A stretch of 64,000 nucleotides of DNA from Ruminococcus sp. (GTDB taxonomy: Bacteria; Bacillota; Clostridia; Oscillospirales; Ruminococcaceae). Numbering within the stretch: the stretch's first letter is position 1; the number at the start of each line of letters is the position of its first letter. The stretch is from positions 62,001 through 126,000 of the forward strand of contig JAFXXD010000041.1 in assembly GCA_017542475.1 (NCBI GenBank), written 5' to 3'. The notes beneath the pieces are model-generated. The model was not told the origin of the DNA. It saw only the letters and a list, made by a program, of their open reading frames with translations, and did not search any database. Both the position numbers and the translations under genes were made by a program. Shown piece by piece: positions 58,027 to 64,000 of this stretch.

Positions 58027-58401
58027 ATGGCTTCAGAGAAGATCACAAAATTTGTTGAAGATATCAAGACTCTTTCCGTTCTCGAGCTTGCTGAGCTCGT
58101 AGACGCTATCCAGGAAGAATTCGGCGTAACAGCGATGGTTGCTGCTGCTCCTGCTGCCGGCGGTGCTGCTGGCGGTGCAGAGGCTGCAAAGACAGAGTTC
58201 GACGTAGTTCTCACATCCTTCGGTGATGCTAAGATGGCAGTTATCAAGGTTGCTAAGGAAGTTCTCGGTCTTGGTCTTAAGGAGGCTAAGGAGATAGTTG
58301 AGGCTGCTCCTAAGGCTCTCAAGGAAGGCGTATCCGAGGCAGAGGCTAACGAGCTCAAGGCTAAGTTTGAAGAGGCTGGCGCTACGATCGAGCTCAAGTA
58401 A
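58027..58401 (+). CDS. rplL: 50S ribosomal protein L7/L12
   Basis: This stalk protein recruits translation GTPases. The 124-residue product has the N-terminal dimerisation part ([20 protein letters not shown]), an alanine/glycine hinge, and the C-terminal factor-binding domain ([52 protein letters not shown]). AAGGAG lies ten bases before the ATG. It ends the operon before a strong terminator. Confidence 0.98.
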   Translation: MASEKITKFVEDIKTLSVLELAELVDAIQEEFGVTAMVAAAPAAGGAAGGAEAAKTEFDVVLTSFGDAKMAVIKVAKEVLGLGLKEAKEIVEAAPKALKEGVSEAEANELKAKFEEAGATIELK

Positions 58402-58423
58402 TCGAATTACTTACGCTTACAAG

Positions 58424-58450
58424 GGACTGTACTTCTGTACAGTCCTTTTT
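58424..58450 (+). terminator. terminator of rplJ-rplL
   Basis: GGACTGTAC-TTCT-GTACAGTCC then TTTTT. Confidence 0.92.
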
Positions 58451-58538
58451 ATTTTGCTAAATTAAGCCTTTCTCTTTGTGACAAATGTATATGTGCAGGA
58501 ACTTTTATTGTGTATTTCTACAATTTTATAGCCGCTCG

Positions 58539-58568
58539 TTGACAAGTTATCGTTGAATGTGGTATTAT
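58539..58568 (+). promoter_or_regulatory. promoter of the CAP-dockerin gene
   Basis: TTGACA (58539-58544) and TATTAT (58563-58568) are 18 bases apart. Confidence 0.7.
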
Positions 58569-58598
58569 GAAATAAAGTATGATAGGGAGGTAGCCGCA

Positions 58599-59390
58599 GT
58601 GAAAAAGATGTTGAGCATAGTGGCAGCTGCTGTCATTGCGGCTGTCGGAGTACCGTATATCGGCGCAAATGCAGCAGGCGTCAGCGCTCCCACGTTCACG
58701 GAGCAGACTATGTCCCTCTCGGATTCTGAGCTCTCGGACTACGCAAATCAGGTAGCAGTGCTCGTCAACAAGGAGCGCAGCGCGAGGGGACTCTCGCCCC
58801 TGCGCGTGCTGCCGAAGCTTCAGACTGCCGCACAGATACGCGCGGGCGAGATAACGCAGGAGTTCGACCACGTCCGCCCGAACGGCACGTCCTGCTTCAC
58901 TATCGTCGAGGAGGTCGGGCTTGACTACTACTACGTCGGCGAGAACATCGCCGCGGGACAAAGCTCTCCCGAGCGCGTAATGAACGCATGGATGAACTCC
59001 GAGGGACACAGGAACAATATCCTTGATCCCGAGTTTATGTACATCGGCGTAGGCATCACGCAGAAGGGCGGAACTATCTACTGGACGCAGGAATTCCTGA
59101 AATACATCGAATACTCCGAGGCATACATACCCAAGGAAAAGGAGAAGGTGTATGCTTACGGCGACCTCGACCTCGACGGCAGAGTTGACAGCAGAGACGC
59201 TACGTGCATTCTCATTGAGTACGCGGCGGTTTCGTCGGGAGGCTCATCGAAGCTGAACGCGGAGCAGAAGAAGTACGCGGATATCGACTCGAACGGAATG
59301 ATAGACAGCAAGGACGCGTCATACGTGCTGGGCTTCTATTCGTACCTGTCAGCGGGCGGAAGAGAGACCGACATAAGAAAATGGATGTAA
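58599..59390 (+). CDS. secreted CAP-domain protein with C-terminal dockerin
   Basis: The 263-residue exported protein starts at GTG 58599, with GGGAGG nine bases upstream, and has a signal peptide (to about residue 26). A CAP/SCP domain follows (about 45-175) with the typical elements: NKERSARGLSPLRVLPKL, DHVRPNGTSC, GENIAAGQ and WMNSEGHRNNIL. These supply the His/Glu/Glu/His set. The C-terminal dockerin has GDLDLDGRVDSRDATCIL and ADIDSNGMIDSKDASYVL. CAP proteins are secreted and of varied, often unknown, function; fusion to a dockerin suggests display on a scaffold. Confidence 0.9.
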   Translation: MKKMLSIVAAAVIAAVGVPYIGANAAGVSAPTFTEQTMSLSDSELSDYANQVAVLVNKERSARGLSPLRVLPKLQTAAQIRAGEITQEFDHVRPNGTSCFTIVEEVGLDYYYVGENIAAGQSSPERVMNAWMNSEGHRNNILDPEFMYIGVGITQKGGTIYWTQEFLKYIEYSEAYIPKEKEKVYAYGDLDLDGRVDSRDATCILIEYAAVSSGGSSKLNAEQKKYADIDSNGMIDSKDASYVLGFYSYLSAGGRETDIRKWM

Positions 59391-59401
59391 TAAAAGCGAA
59401 A

Positions 59402-59430
59402 GGGACGGATACTATCCGTCCCTTTTTTGT
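59402..59430 (+). terminator. terminator of the CAP-dockerin gene
   Basis: GGGACGGAT-ACT-ATCCGTCCC then TTTTTT. Confidence 0.92.
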
Positions 59431-59479
59431 TTATGCAAATTTCTCAATTACTGCCTGCCGAAAGCAGACTGCGCCTTTT

Positions 59480-59622
59480 GTACAGAGTGAGCGAGCTTGC
59501 GAGCGGGTTCGTAGTTGGATTCCAAAGGGCTGTGCCCTTTGGCGGGGTTCGGGGCAGAGCCCCGACGGATTGTCAAGGCAGAGCCTTGACCAGAGTGCAG
59601 AGACAGCGTCTCTGCCAGAGCC
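59480..59622. repeat. multi-hairpin cassette (copy C)
   Basis: Tandem stems GCGAGC-TT-GCGAGC, CCAAAGGGCTGTGCCCTTTGG, CGGGGCAGAGCCCCG, TCAAGGCAGAGCCTTGA and AGAGACAGCGTCTCT. The first matches the GAGCGAGCTTGCGAGCG unit at 11425 and 61318. Arm sequences differ from copies A and B but pairing is kept throughout. Confidence 0.8.
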
Positions 59623-59626
59623 CTTA

Positions 59627-60952
59627 TTATTCTTCCTCTTCCTCCCTGACCTCGGTATGGAGCTTCTTCACGCGGCAGAGCTCCACGCGGTGGTGGTGTA
59701 TCTCGAGCACATCGATGCGCAGCCCGTCACATTCGAGGTAGGTCTTGGAGCCGTCCTTGGGTATCTCGCCGAGCCCCGCAATGACGTAGCCGCCGAAGGT
59801 ATCGAACTTGTCCGCGGGCAGCACGACCCCGAGCTCCTCGCAGACCTCGCTCAGCGGCATAATACCGGGAATGAGCCACTGGTCGTCGGCTATCTGCTCG
59901 AACTCCGCTTCGGTTTCGCCCGTCTCGTCGTCGTCGAATTCGCCGACGAGCTGCTCCACGAGGTCGGTGACGGTGACAATACCCGTCATACCGCCGTATT
60001 CGTCAACCACGACCGCGAAGTGGTCGGCGCCTTTTTTCTTCATCTGCGCGAACAGAGCGTCCGCCTTCATCGTCTCGTGGACGAAATAGGGCTCGCGGAC
60101 GGCATTAGCCATAATATTGTCACGGCTCTTGTCGTCGAGGCGGAAGTAGTCCTTCGCGTTTAGTATGCCGATGACATTGTCCACGCTCTCGCCGCAAATC
60201 GGGAAGATGGAGTGGCGGGTGCGGTGGATGGTCTCCTCCCACACCTCCACAGGGTCACTGCTCCACAGGACATTCACGTCGGTGCGGTGCGTGCAGACCT
60301 GCTCGGCTGTGGTGTCGTCGAAGGCGAAAACGTTCTTGATGATGCGGTTTTCATCCTCGTCGATAGTACCTTTTTCCGCGCCCGCGTCGGACATCATCAT
60401 AATTTCCTCCTCGGTGACGGTGTCCTCCTCCTTGTTCGGGTCAACGCCGAAGATACGGAGCACAGCGTTCGTGGAGAGGTTGAGCACCCACACAAGCGGT
60501 GCGAAAACTATCTGCGTGAAGCGTATCGCTCCCGCGAGACCGAGCGCGAGCTTCTCGGAGTATTTCATCGCGAGGCGCTTGGGCACGAGCTCGCTGAAAA
60601 CGAGCGTTATGTACGCGAGCAGGAGCGTTATCGCGACTACCGAAACCGCGCGGAGCACCTTCTCGGGGAGGTCAACACCCGTTTTCATAATGAGAGCGGT
60701 GAGACGCTCGGAGAAGTTATCGGCGGCGAAGGCGGCACCGATGAAGCCCGACAGCGTTATCGCGACCTGAGTTGTCGCAAGGAAGCGAGCGGGCTGACTT
60801 GTGAGCTTTTTTAGTTTAACGGCTTTTTTGCTGCCGCTCGCGGCGAGCTTGTCGAGCCGCGTGTCGTTTATGGAAATTACCGCTATCTCAGCGCAGGCGA
60901 AGGCGGCGTTGAGAGCGATGAGCACGATTTGCAGAATTATCTGCGCTAACAT
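59627..60952 (-). CDS. CNNM/CorC-HlyC family membrane protein
   Basis: The 441-residue protein belongs to the UPF0053/hemolysin-like group, members of which are linked to Mg2+ or other cation export. The N-terminal CNNM (DUF21) domain has about four membrane segments (IILQIVLIALNAAFACAEIAV at the start, with VQATQVAI-type helices after it). Two CBS domains follow (about 205-335), then a C-terminal CorC_HlyC domain. Gates and the acidic residues in INDTRLDKL are normal. The ATG at 60952 has GGAGG seven bases upstream. A 200-base leader with its own promoter and a terminator-like stem lies upstream, so expression is probably attenuated. Confidence 0.93.
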   Translation of the reverse strand: MLAQIILQIVLIALNAAFACAEIAVISINDTRLDKLAASGSKKAVKLKKLTSQPARFLATTQVAITLSGFIGAAFAADNFSERLTALIMKTGVDLPEKVLRAVSVVAITLLLAYITLVFSELVPKRLAMKYSEKLALGLAGAIRFTQIVFAPLVWVLNLSTNAVLRIFGVDPNKEEDTVTEEEIMMMSDAGAEKGTIDEDENRIIKNVFAFDDTTAEQVCTHRTDVNVLWSSDPVEVWEETIHRTRHSIFPICGESVDNVIGILNAKDYFRLDDKSRDNIMANAVREPYFVHETMKADALFAQMKKKGADHFAVVVDEYGGMTGIVTVTDLVEQLVGEFDDDETGETEAEFEQIADDQWLIPGIMPLSEVCEELGVVLPADKFDTFGGYVIAGLGEIPKDGSKTYLECDGLRIDVLEIHHHRVELCRVKKLHTEVREEEEE

Positions 60953-61003
60953 AAGAATCCTCCGTTATATAGAAATTGAAGTATTTTCTGCGAGAAGCCG
61001 CAA

Positions 61004-61044
61004 AAGGCATAGCCTAACACCGGATACAGCGCAGACCATGCCTT
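61004..61044 (-). promoter_or_regulatory. terminator-like stem in the CNNM/CorC leader
   Basis: On the minus strand AAGGCATGGTC (61044-61034) pairs with GGCTATGCCTT (61014-61004) over 11 positions with two G-U pairs, followed by TTTTG. The stop codon of the upstream 28-codon frame sits at the base of the stem, so a ribosome finishing that frame would cover the 5' arm. Confidence 0.6.
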
Positions 61045-61100
61045 GATATATCATATATAACAAAGGAATGTCGGTAACACCCGTCAGGTGTACTGTCCAT
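61014..61100 (-). CDS. 28-codon leader reading frame before the CNNM/CorC gene (candidate)
   Basis: ATG 61100 has GGAGGTG nine bases upstream and the frame runs 28 codons to a TAG at 61016-61014. The peptide would be MDSTPDGCYRHSFV, then IYDISRHGLRCIRC. It lies behind a perfect promoter and its end overlaps the terminator-like stem, as in attenuators controlled by a leader peptide. It does not have an obvious run of one regulatory codon, though Arg and Cys codons are frequent near the end. It might instead be a chance frame within a structured leader. Confidence 0.4.
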   Translation of the reverse strand: MDSTPDGCYRHSFVIYDISRHGLRCIRC

Positions 61101-61134
61101 TAGAGTTTTCACCTCCGAAGCTGATTGTTAATGT

Positions 61135-61163
61135 ATTATAGCATATAAGAGGAAACTTGTCAA
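61135..61163 (-). promoter_or_regulatory. sigma-A promoter of the CNNM/CorC leader
   Basis: On the minus strand TTGACA (61163-61158) and TATAAT (61140-61135) are exactly 17 bases apart. Confidence 0.88.
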
Positions 61164-61192
61164 GCCTTACGGAGTGACTGGCGGCGACCGAA

Positions 61193-61395
61193 TGTAGGGG
61201 CGGCGTTCCGCCGTCCGCCATTAAACCGACGCTCCAACGGCTGCTGACTGTAGGGGCGCATTCCGTGCGCCCGTGCCTATTTGGTAAGGCTCGCGGAAAA
61301 AGACCTGCGCTTTGTACGGGTAAGCGAGCTTGCGAGCGACAACGTGAACCGCCCGCGGGGGCTCCCCGCCGAGCGTCCCCGCAAATCGGCTGCAC
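61193..61395. repeat. GTAGGGG palindromes and partial multi-hairpin cassette (copy D)
   Basis: GTAGGGGCGGCGTTCCGCCG (about 61193-61218) and GTAGGGGCGCATTCCGTGCGCCC (61250-61275) are followed by a degenerate cassette with GTAAGCGAGCTTGCGAGCG (61321-61339), CCCGCGGGGGCTCCCC and related GC-rich palindromes. The gap 60953-61494 also holds the leader of the CNNM gene and the promoter of the GH25 gene; nothing else was recognised. Confidence 0.7.
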
Positions 61396-61439
61396 GGACA
61401 CCGTGCCTGCAAAATAATTGCAAATTTTCGGCTATTGTG

Positions 61440-61468
61440 TTTACAAATGTCCGATTTTGTGGTATCAT
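61440..61468 (+). promoter_or_regulatory. promoter of the GH25 gene
   Basis: TTTACA (61440-61445) and TATCAT (61463-61468) are 17 bases apart. Confidence 0.65.
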
Positions 61469-61494
61469 TAAAGAAAAAGGCACAGGAGGACAAA

Positions 61495-62487
61495 ATGGCT
61501 TCAGCAAACAGAAAAAATGCACTTTTCAAGGTAGCGGCGCTCCTTGAAGCGATGATAATACTGATAATGGCGGTTGTTTTCGTAGGCTTCATCTTTATAC
61601 GCGGTCGTAATGACGCGGTGACAGCCGCAGAGGAGGACCCCGAGGTCCGCACACGCCCGATCATCGAGAAGGAGGAGACCTACTACTCCCTCGACGGGAA
61701 GAAGATACTTATGCACGACTCCACCCTCGGTGAGGTCTTCGTGCCCGTGTACAGCGACGTCCCCGTCAGCGACGTTGACACCGACAAGATAGTCACCCGC
61801 AACGGCTACTCCTTCTATATGGACGGCGACACCGTGAAATCGAAGACGGGCATCGACATCTCAGAGCATCAGGGCGAGATAGACTGGGGCAAGGTCAAGG
61901 GCGCGGGCATAGATTTCGCGATGATACGCGCAGGCTACCGCACCTACGGCGGCGGGATAGTCACCATCGACGAGAACCTCGCGGACAACATCAGCTCAGC
62001 GAACGCGGCAGGCATAGACACGGGCGTTTACTTCTTCTCGCAGGCTACCACCACCGACGAGGCAATCGAGGAGGCAGACGCTGTCCTTGACGCTATATCG
62101 GGCTGTAACGTCACCTATCCGGTTGTATACGACTGGGAGCTCATCTTCGACGACAGCGCCCGCACCGACGATGTCAGCGTTGAAACTCTCGCGGACTGCT
62201 GTATCGCGTTCTGCGAGCGTGTGAAGTCGGCGGGCTACACTCCGATGATATACCAGAACAAGACGACCGCAATGCACAAGCTCGACCTCCCGCGGCTGAA
62301 GGACTATGACTTCTGGCTCGCGGAGTACGGCGACGAGCCTACATACTACTACAAGTACGACATATGGCAGTATTCGAGCGACGGCACAGTCCCCGGGATT
62401 GAGGGCAGGGTAGACCTCAATATCAGCTTCCGCGACTACGGCACGGGCAGCTCCGCCTCTGCACCGACATCTGACGAACCCGCATAA
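61495..62487 (+). CDS. membrane-anchored GH25 lysozyme (muramidase)
   Basis: The 330-residue protein should cleave peptidoglycan glycan strands. It has one N-terminal membrane anchor (LLEAMIILIMAVVFVGFIFI) and a region of about 75 residues before the GH25 domain (about 120-320). The domain has the start GIDISEHQGEIDW with the catalytic Asp, then FAMIRAGYRTYGGG and the YDWE motif (VYDWELIF). The end DIWQYSSDGTVPGIEG and VDLNISF are typical. ATG 61495 has AGGAGGA close upstream. It is monocistronic, with its own promoter and terminator, and may serve cell separation or wall remodelling. Confidence 0.93.
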   Translation: MASANRKNALFKVAALLEAMIILIMAVVFVGFIFIRGRNDAVTAAEEDPEVRTRPIIEKEETYYSLDGKKILMHDSTLGEVFVPVYSDVPVSDVDTDKIVTRNGYSFYMDGDTVKSKTGIDISEHQGEIDWGKVKGAGIDFAMIRAGYRTYGGGIVTIDENLADNISSANAAGIDTGVYFFSQATTTDEAIEEADAVLDAISGCNVTYPVVYDWELIFDDSARTDDVSVETLADCCIAFCERVKSAGYTPMIYQNKTTAMHKLDLPRLKDYDFWLAEYGDEPTYYYKYDIWQYSSDGTVPGIEGRVDLNISFRDYGTGSSASAPTSDEPA

Positions 62488-62491
62488 TAAC

Positions 62492-62522
62492 AAATCCCCG
62501 AGGCTGACCTCGGGGATTTTTC
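62492..62522. terminator. bidirectional terminator
   Basis: AAATCCCCGAGG-CTGA-CCTCGGGGATTT then TTCG. It lies between the converging GH25 and small membrane protein genes. Confidence 0.9.
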
Positions 62523-62523
62523 G

Positions 62524-62931
62524 TTACCGGAGTTCGTTCTTCTTTCTGAGGCTGAGCACTATCATTACCACGCTTACGGCGGCGATAATGAGCCAGCAGT
62601 AGGTCGGCTTGACAAGAGCCTCAAAGCCCGCAAACGGCGTAACCAGCAGAGCCGCGGGGATAATGAACCAGTCGGCGAGGAGCGCGAATTTGGCGATGAT
62701 GAAACCGACCACCGAAACGGCAAGTATTACGGAGAATACCACCGTCGCTGCCTTCGGGTATCTGCCCTTTGCGATGTAGAGCAGCCACGCTCCGATGTAC
62801 AGGAGCGTCACCGCGAGAAAGAGCCATTTCAGCAGCGGTGCTGTGCCTGAGACGAAATAGGCAAAGTTGGCTAAGGTCGCGAGGATATGTGCTATGAGCA
62901 CGCTGATGGGCGAAGTCAGTACCTTTTTCAT
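62524..62931 (-). CDS. small polytopic membrane protein
   Basis: The 135-residue protein has four hydrophobic segments (VLIAHILATLANFAYFV, LLKWLFLAVTLLYIGAWLLY, AATVVFSVILAVSVVGFIIA and the last two near ALLVTPF and WLIIAAVSVVMIVL) and a basic tail. No family was recognised. GGAGGTG stands about five bases before the ATG. It lies 16 bases after another small membrane protein gene and probably forms an operon with it. Confidence 0.75.
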   Translation of the reverse strand: MKKVLTSPISVLIAHILATLANFAYFVSGTAPLLKWLFLAVTLLYIGAWLLYIAKGRYPKAATVVFSVILAVSVVGFIIAKFALLADWFIIPAALLVTPFAGFEALVKPTYCWLIIAAVSVVMIVLSLRKKNELR

Positions 62932-62947
62932 AGGAACACCTCCTTGG

Positions 62948-63373
62948 TTACGCGGGCTGACACTTCTTAACGCTGAGAAACAGGGTCGAGATAAGGAACA
63001 TCATACCCGTGGCGAGGCAGTACGCGACCGCCTGACTTCCCGACTCGCTCCACAGGAGCATACCCATTCCCGCGAAGAGCATATTCACGAGCAGACCCGC
63101 GAAGAGGAAGGCACAGCTCGCCATAAAGCCTTTTCTGCGCCCTATCCTGAGGAAGAGCGCGAGCAGTGCGATACTTGCTCCCTGCAATGCGACTGTCAGA
63201 ACAGAAAATGCGATGTCTAAGCCGAAGGTGATGAGCGGGACAGTGTCGCTGCTCCTGTCACGTGTGAGAAGCGAGTATATCAGTGTAGCTCCCGCGGGAA
63301 TGAGAGCGAGGAACATCAGCGCTCCGAGAGCCGTCCCGATGTGACCTGCGAGCCTGTTTGACTTTGTTTTCAT
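62948..63373 (-). CDS. small polytopic membrane protein
   Basis: The 141-residue protein has four hydrophobic segments (IGTALGALMFLALIPAGATLIY, ITFGLDIAFSVLTVALQGASI, ASCAFLFAGLLVNMLFAGMGML, AYCLATGMMFLISTLFL). No named family was recognised. GGGGGAGAT lies about seven bases upstream of the ATG. With the next gene it may form a two-component membrane unit. Confidence 0.75.
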   Translation of the reverse strand: MKTKSNRLAGHIGTALGALMFLALIPAGATLIYSLLTRDRSSDTVPLITFGLDIAFSVLTVALQGASIALLALFLRIGRRKGFMASCAFLFAGLLVNMLFAGMGMLLWSESGSQAVAYCLATGMMFLISTLFLSVKKCQPA

Positions 63374-63477
63374 TCTTATCTCCCCCTTTGTCCGTATTAT
63401 ACATCATAGAGCGGCGGAGCTGAAGATAGAAATTGTCACTTTCGCAGTTACATTTGTCACAAATTGGTGCGAAATGC

Positions 63478-63563
63478 TGAGCCGTTAGCCATTAGCCGTT
63501 AGCTGTGGTGTCGCCTGCGGCGAATACTTTGAAAATGGGACGTCGAGGACGCCGTCCCCTACA
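63478..63563. repeat. half TTAGCC element joined to a GTAGGGG palindrome
   Basis: GAGCCGTTAGCC-like units and a GTCGCCTGCGGCGAAT stem (63478-63525) match the left half of the elements at 866 and 21053. They are followed directly by GGGACGTCGAGGACGCCGTCC and CCTACA (63538-63563). The gap 63374-63687 holds no gene besides the promoter at its end. Confidence 0.75.
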
Positions 63564-63636
63564 AATCATCGCCGTCAGGCAATACAAATAATTCCGCATT
63601 CCGCATTCCGAACTCCGAATTAGACGAAGTCTCGTC

Positions 63637-63665
63637 TTGCCAATTATGCAAAAATGTGGTATGAT
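63637..63665 (+). promoter_or_regulatory. promoter of the PHP-family gene
   Basis: TTGCCA (63637-63642) and TATGAT (63660-63665) are 17 bases apart. Confidence 0.7.
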
Positions 63666-63687
63666 AGAAGCCGAACGGAGGGATATT

Positions 63688-64000
63688 ATGATTGCAAATT
63701 ACCACACCCACACCTATCGCTGTCATCACGCCAAGGGCGAGGACAGGGAATACGTCGAGCACGCGATAGCAAGCGGCTTTAAGGTGCTCGGCTTCTCCGA
63801 CCACTGCCCGTGGGTCTACCCATATGCCTACGTATCGGATTCGCGCATGGAGCCGCGGGAGCTCGACGGCTATTTCCGCTCGCTGACCGACCTCAAAAAG
63901 GAGTACGCGGGCGATATCACGATATATATCGGCTTTGAAGCCGAATACGACCCCGAGCTCATAGAGGCGCAGGACAAGCTTCTCGCGGGCTATCCCGTGG
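63688..64000 (+). CDS. PHP-family phosphatase, histidinol-phosphatase HisJ-like (5' part)
   Basis: The frame opens at ATG 63688, with GGAGGG about six bases upstream, and runs off the right edge after about 104 codons. The visible part has the PHP metal motif NYHTHTYRCHHAKGE, then GFKVLGFSDHCPW (second metal region) and IYIGFEAEYDPE (a third), as in HisJ histidinol-phosphate phosphatases and related enzymes of unknown specificity. Without neighbouring his genes the histidine role is not assured. The gene has its own promoter. Confidence 0.85.
   Translation, partial: MIANYHTHTYRCHHAKGEDREYVEHAIASGFKVLGFSDHCPWVYPYAYVSDSRMEPRELDGYFRSLTDLKKEYAGDITIYIGFEAEYDPELIEAQDKLLAGYPV

Overview
The window looks like a chromosome segment from an anaerobic, fibre-degrading Gram-positive of the Ruminococcus/Oscillospiraceae type. 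The reasons are five secreted proteins with dockerin modules, long threonine-rich linkers, a tandem GH16 beta-glucanase, a trimeric electron-bifurcating type [FeFe] hydrogenase, sporulation relatives (YlmC/YmxH, a SpoIVFB-like M50 protease), a DUF4250 gene, and Firmicutes-type ribosomal leaders (L10, L21) with Prp between L21 and L27. Genus-level assignment is inference. No phage, insertion sequence, CRISPR array, rRNA or scaffoldin/cohesin gene was seen.

Layout. 1-5,050 (minus): the macromolecular synthesis operon dgt-dnaG-rpoD (rpoD runs off the left edge), then a YigZ-type protein and rpmE (L31). 5,140-9,250 (plus): a coupled membrane protein/M50 protease pair, a 500-bp stretch of consecutive hairpins, a GGDEF-EAL protein, a 51-residue protein resembling a bare sorting signal, and ylmC. 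9,260-11,300 (plus): rpsB-tsf. 11,600-19,750 (minus): an operon reading moxR, DUF58, transglutaminase, dockerin peptidase, prmA, then an unrecognised 395-residue protein. 19,950-23,880 (plus): rplU-prp-rpmA, obgE, mrnC, a small membrane protein and yebC. 24,250-28,700: an acetyltransferase and mntP (plus), then a NUDIX protein, thioesterase and acyl-CoA synthetase (minus). 28,950-35,270 (plus): two GGDEF signalling proteins and a PreP-like M16 peptidase. 35,300-37,830 (minus): a dockerin protein with InlB-type repeats, DUF4250 and a membrane protein. 38,000-43,290 (plus): hydrogenase hydCBA, a zinc-ribbon protein and a tyrosine phosphatase. 43,300-50,660: dockerin transglutaminase, MocR-type aminotransferase, AraC regulator, dockerin-GH16-GH16, AraC regulator. 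50,900-53,520 (plus): a three-gene ABC-2 exporter. 53,700-56,800 (minus): GH3 lipoprotein, DUF5662, LacI regulator. 57,040-58,450 (plus): tRNA-Leu(GAG), then L10 leader and rplJ-rplL. 58,600-64,000: a CAP-dockerin protein, a CNNM/CorC protein with a long attenuator-like leader (minus), a GH25 lysozyme, two small membrane proteins (minus) and the start of a PHP-family phosphatase.

How the parts fit. The secreted genes (GH16, GH3, GH25, dockerin peptidase, transglutaminase, CAP and InlB-like proteins) suggest polysaccharide breakdown and cell-surface remodelling, possibly docked on a scaffold encoded elsewhere. The hydrogenase would dispose of reductant from sugar fermentation. Three c-di-GMP type signalling proteins, two of them with degraded GGDEF motifs, indicate second-messenger control.

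The most unusual content is non-coding. Three families of palindromic repeats fill many gaps between genes: paired GTAGGGG hairpins, tandem multi-hairpin cassettes whose arms change in compensating fashion between copies, and TTAGCC-flanked elements. A run of about nine hairpins lies at 6,000-6,343 behind a good promoter. A leader at 60,953-61,163 combines a consensus promoter, a 28-codon reading frame and a terminator-like hairpin that the reading frame runs into.
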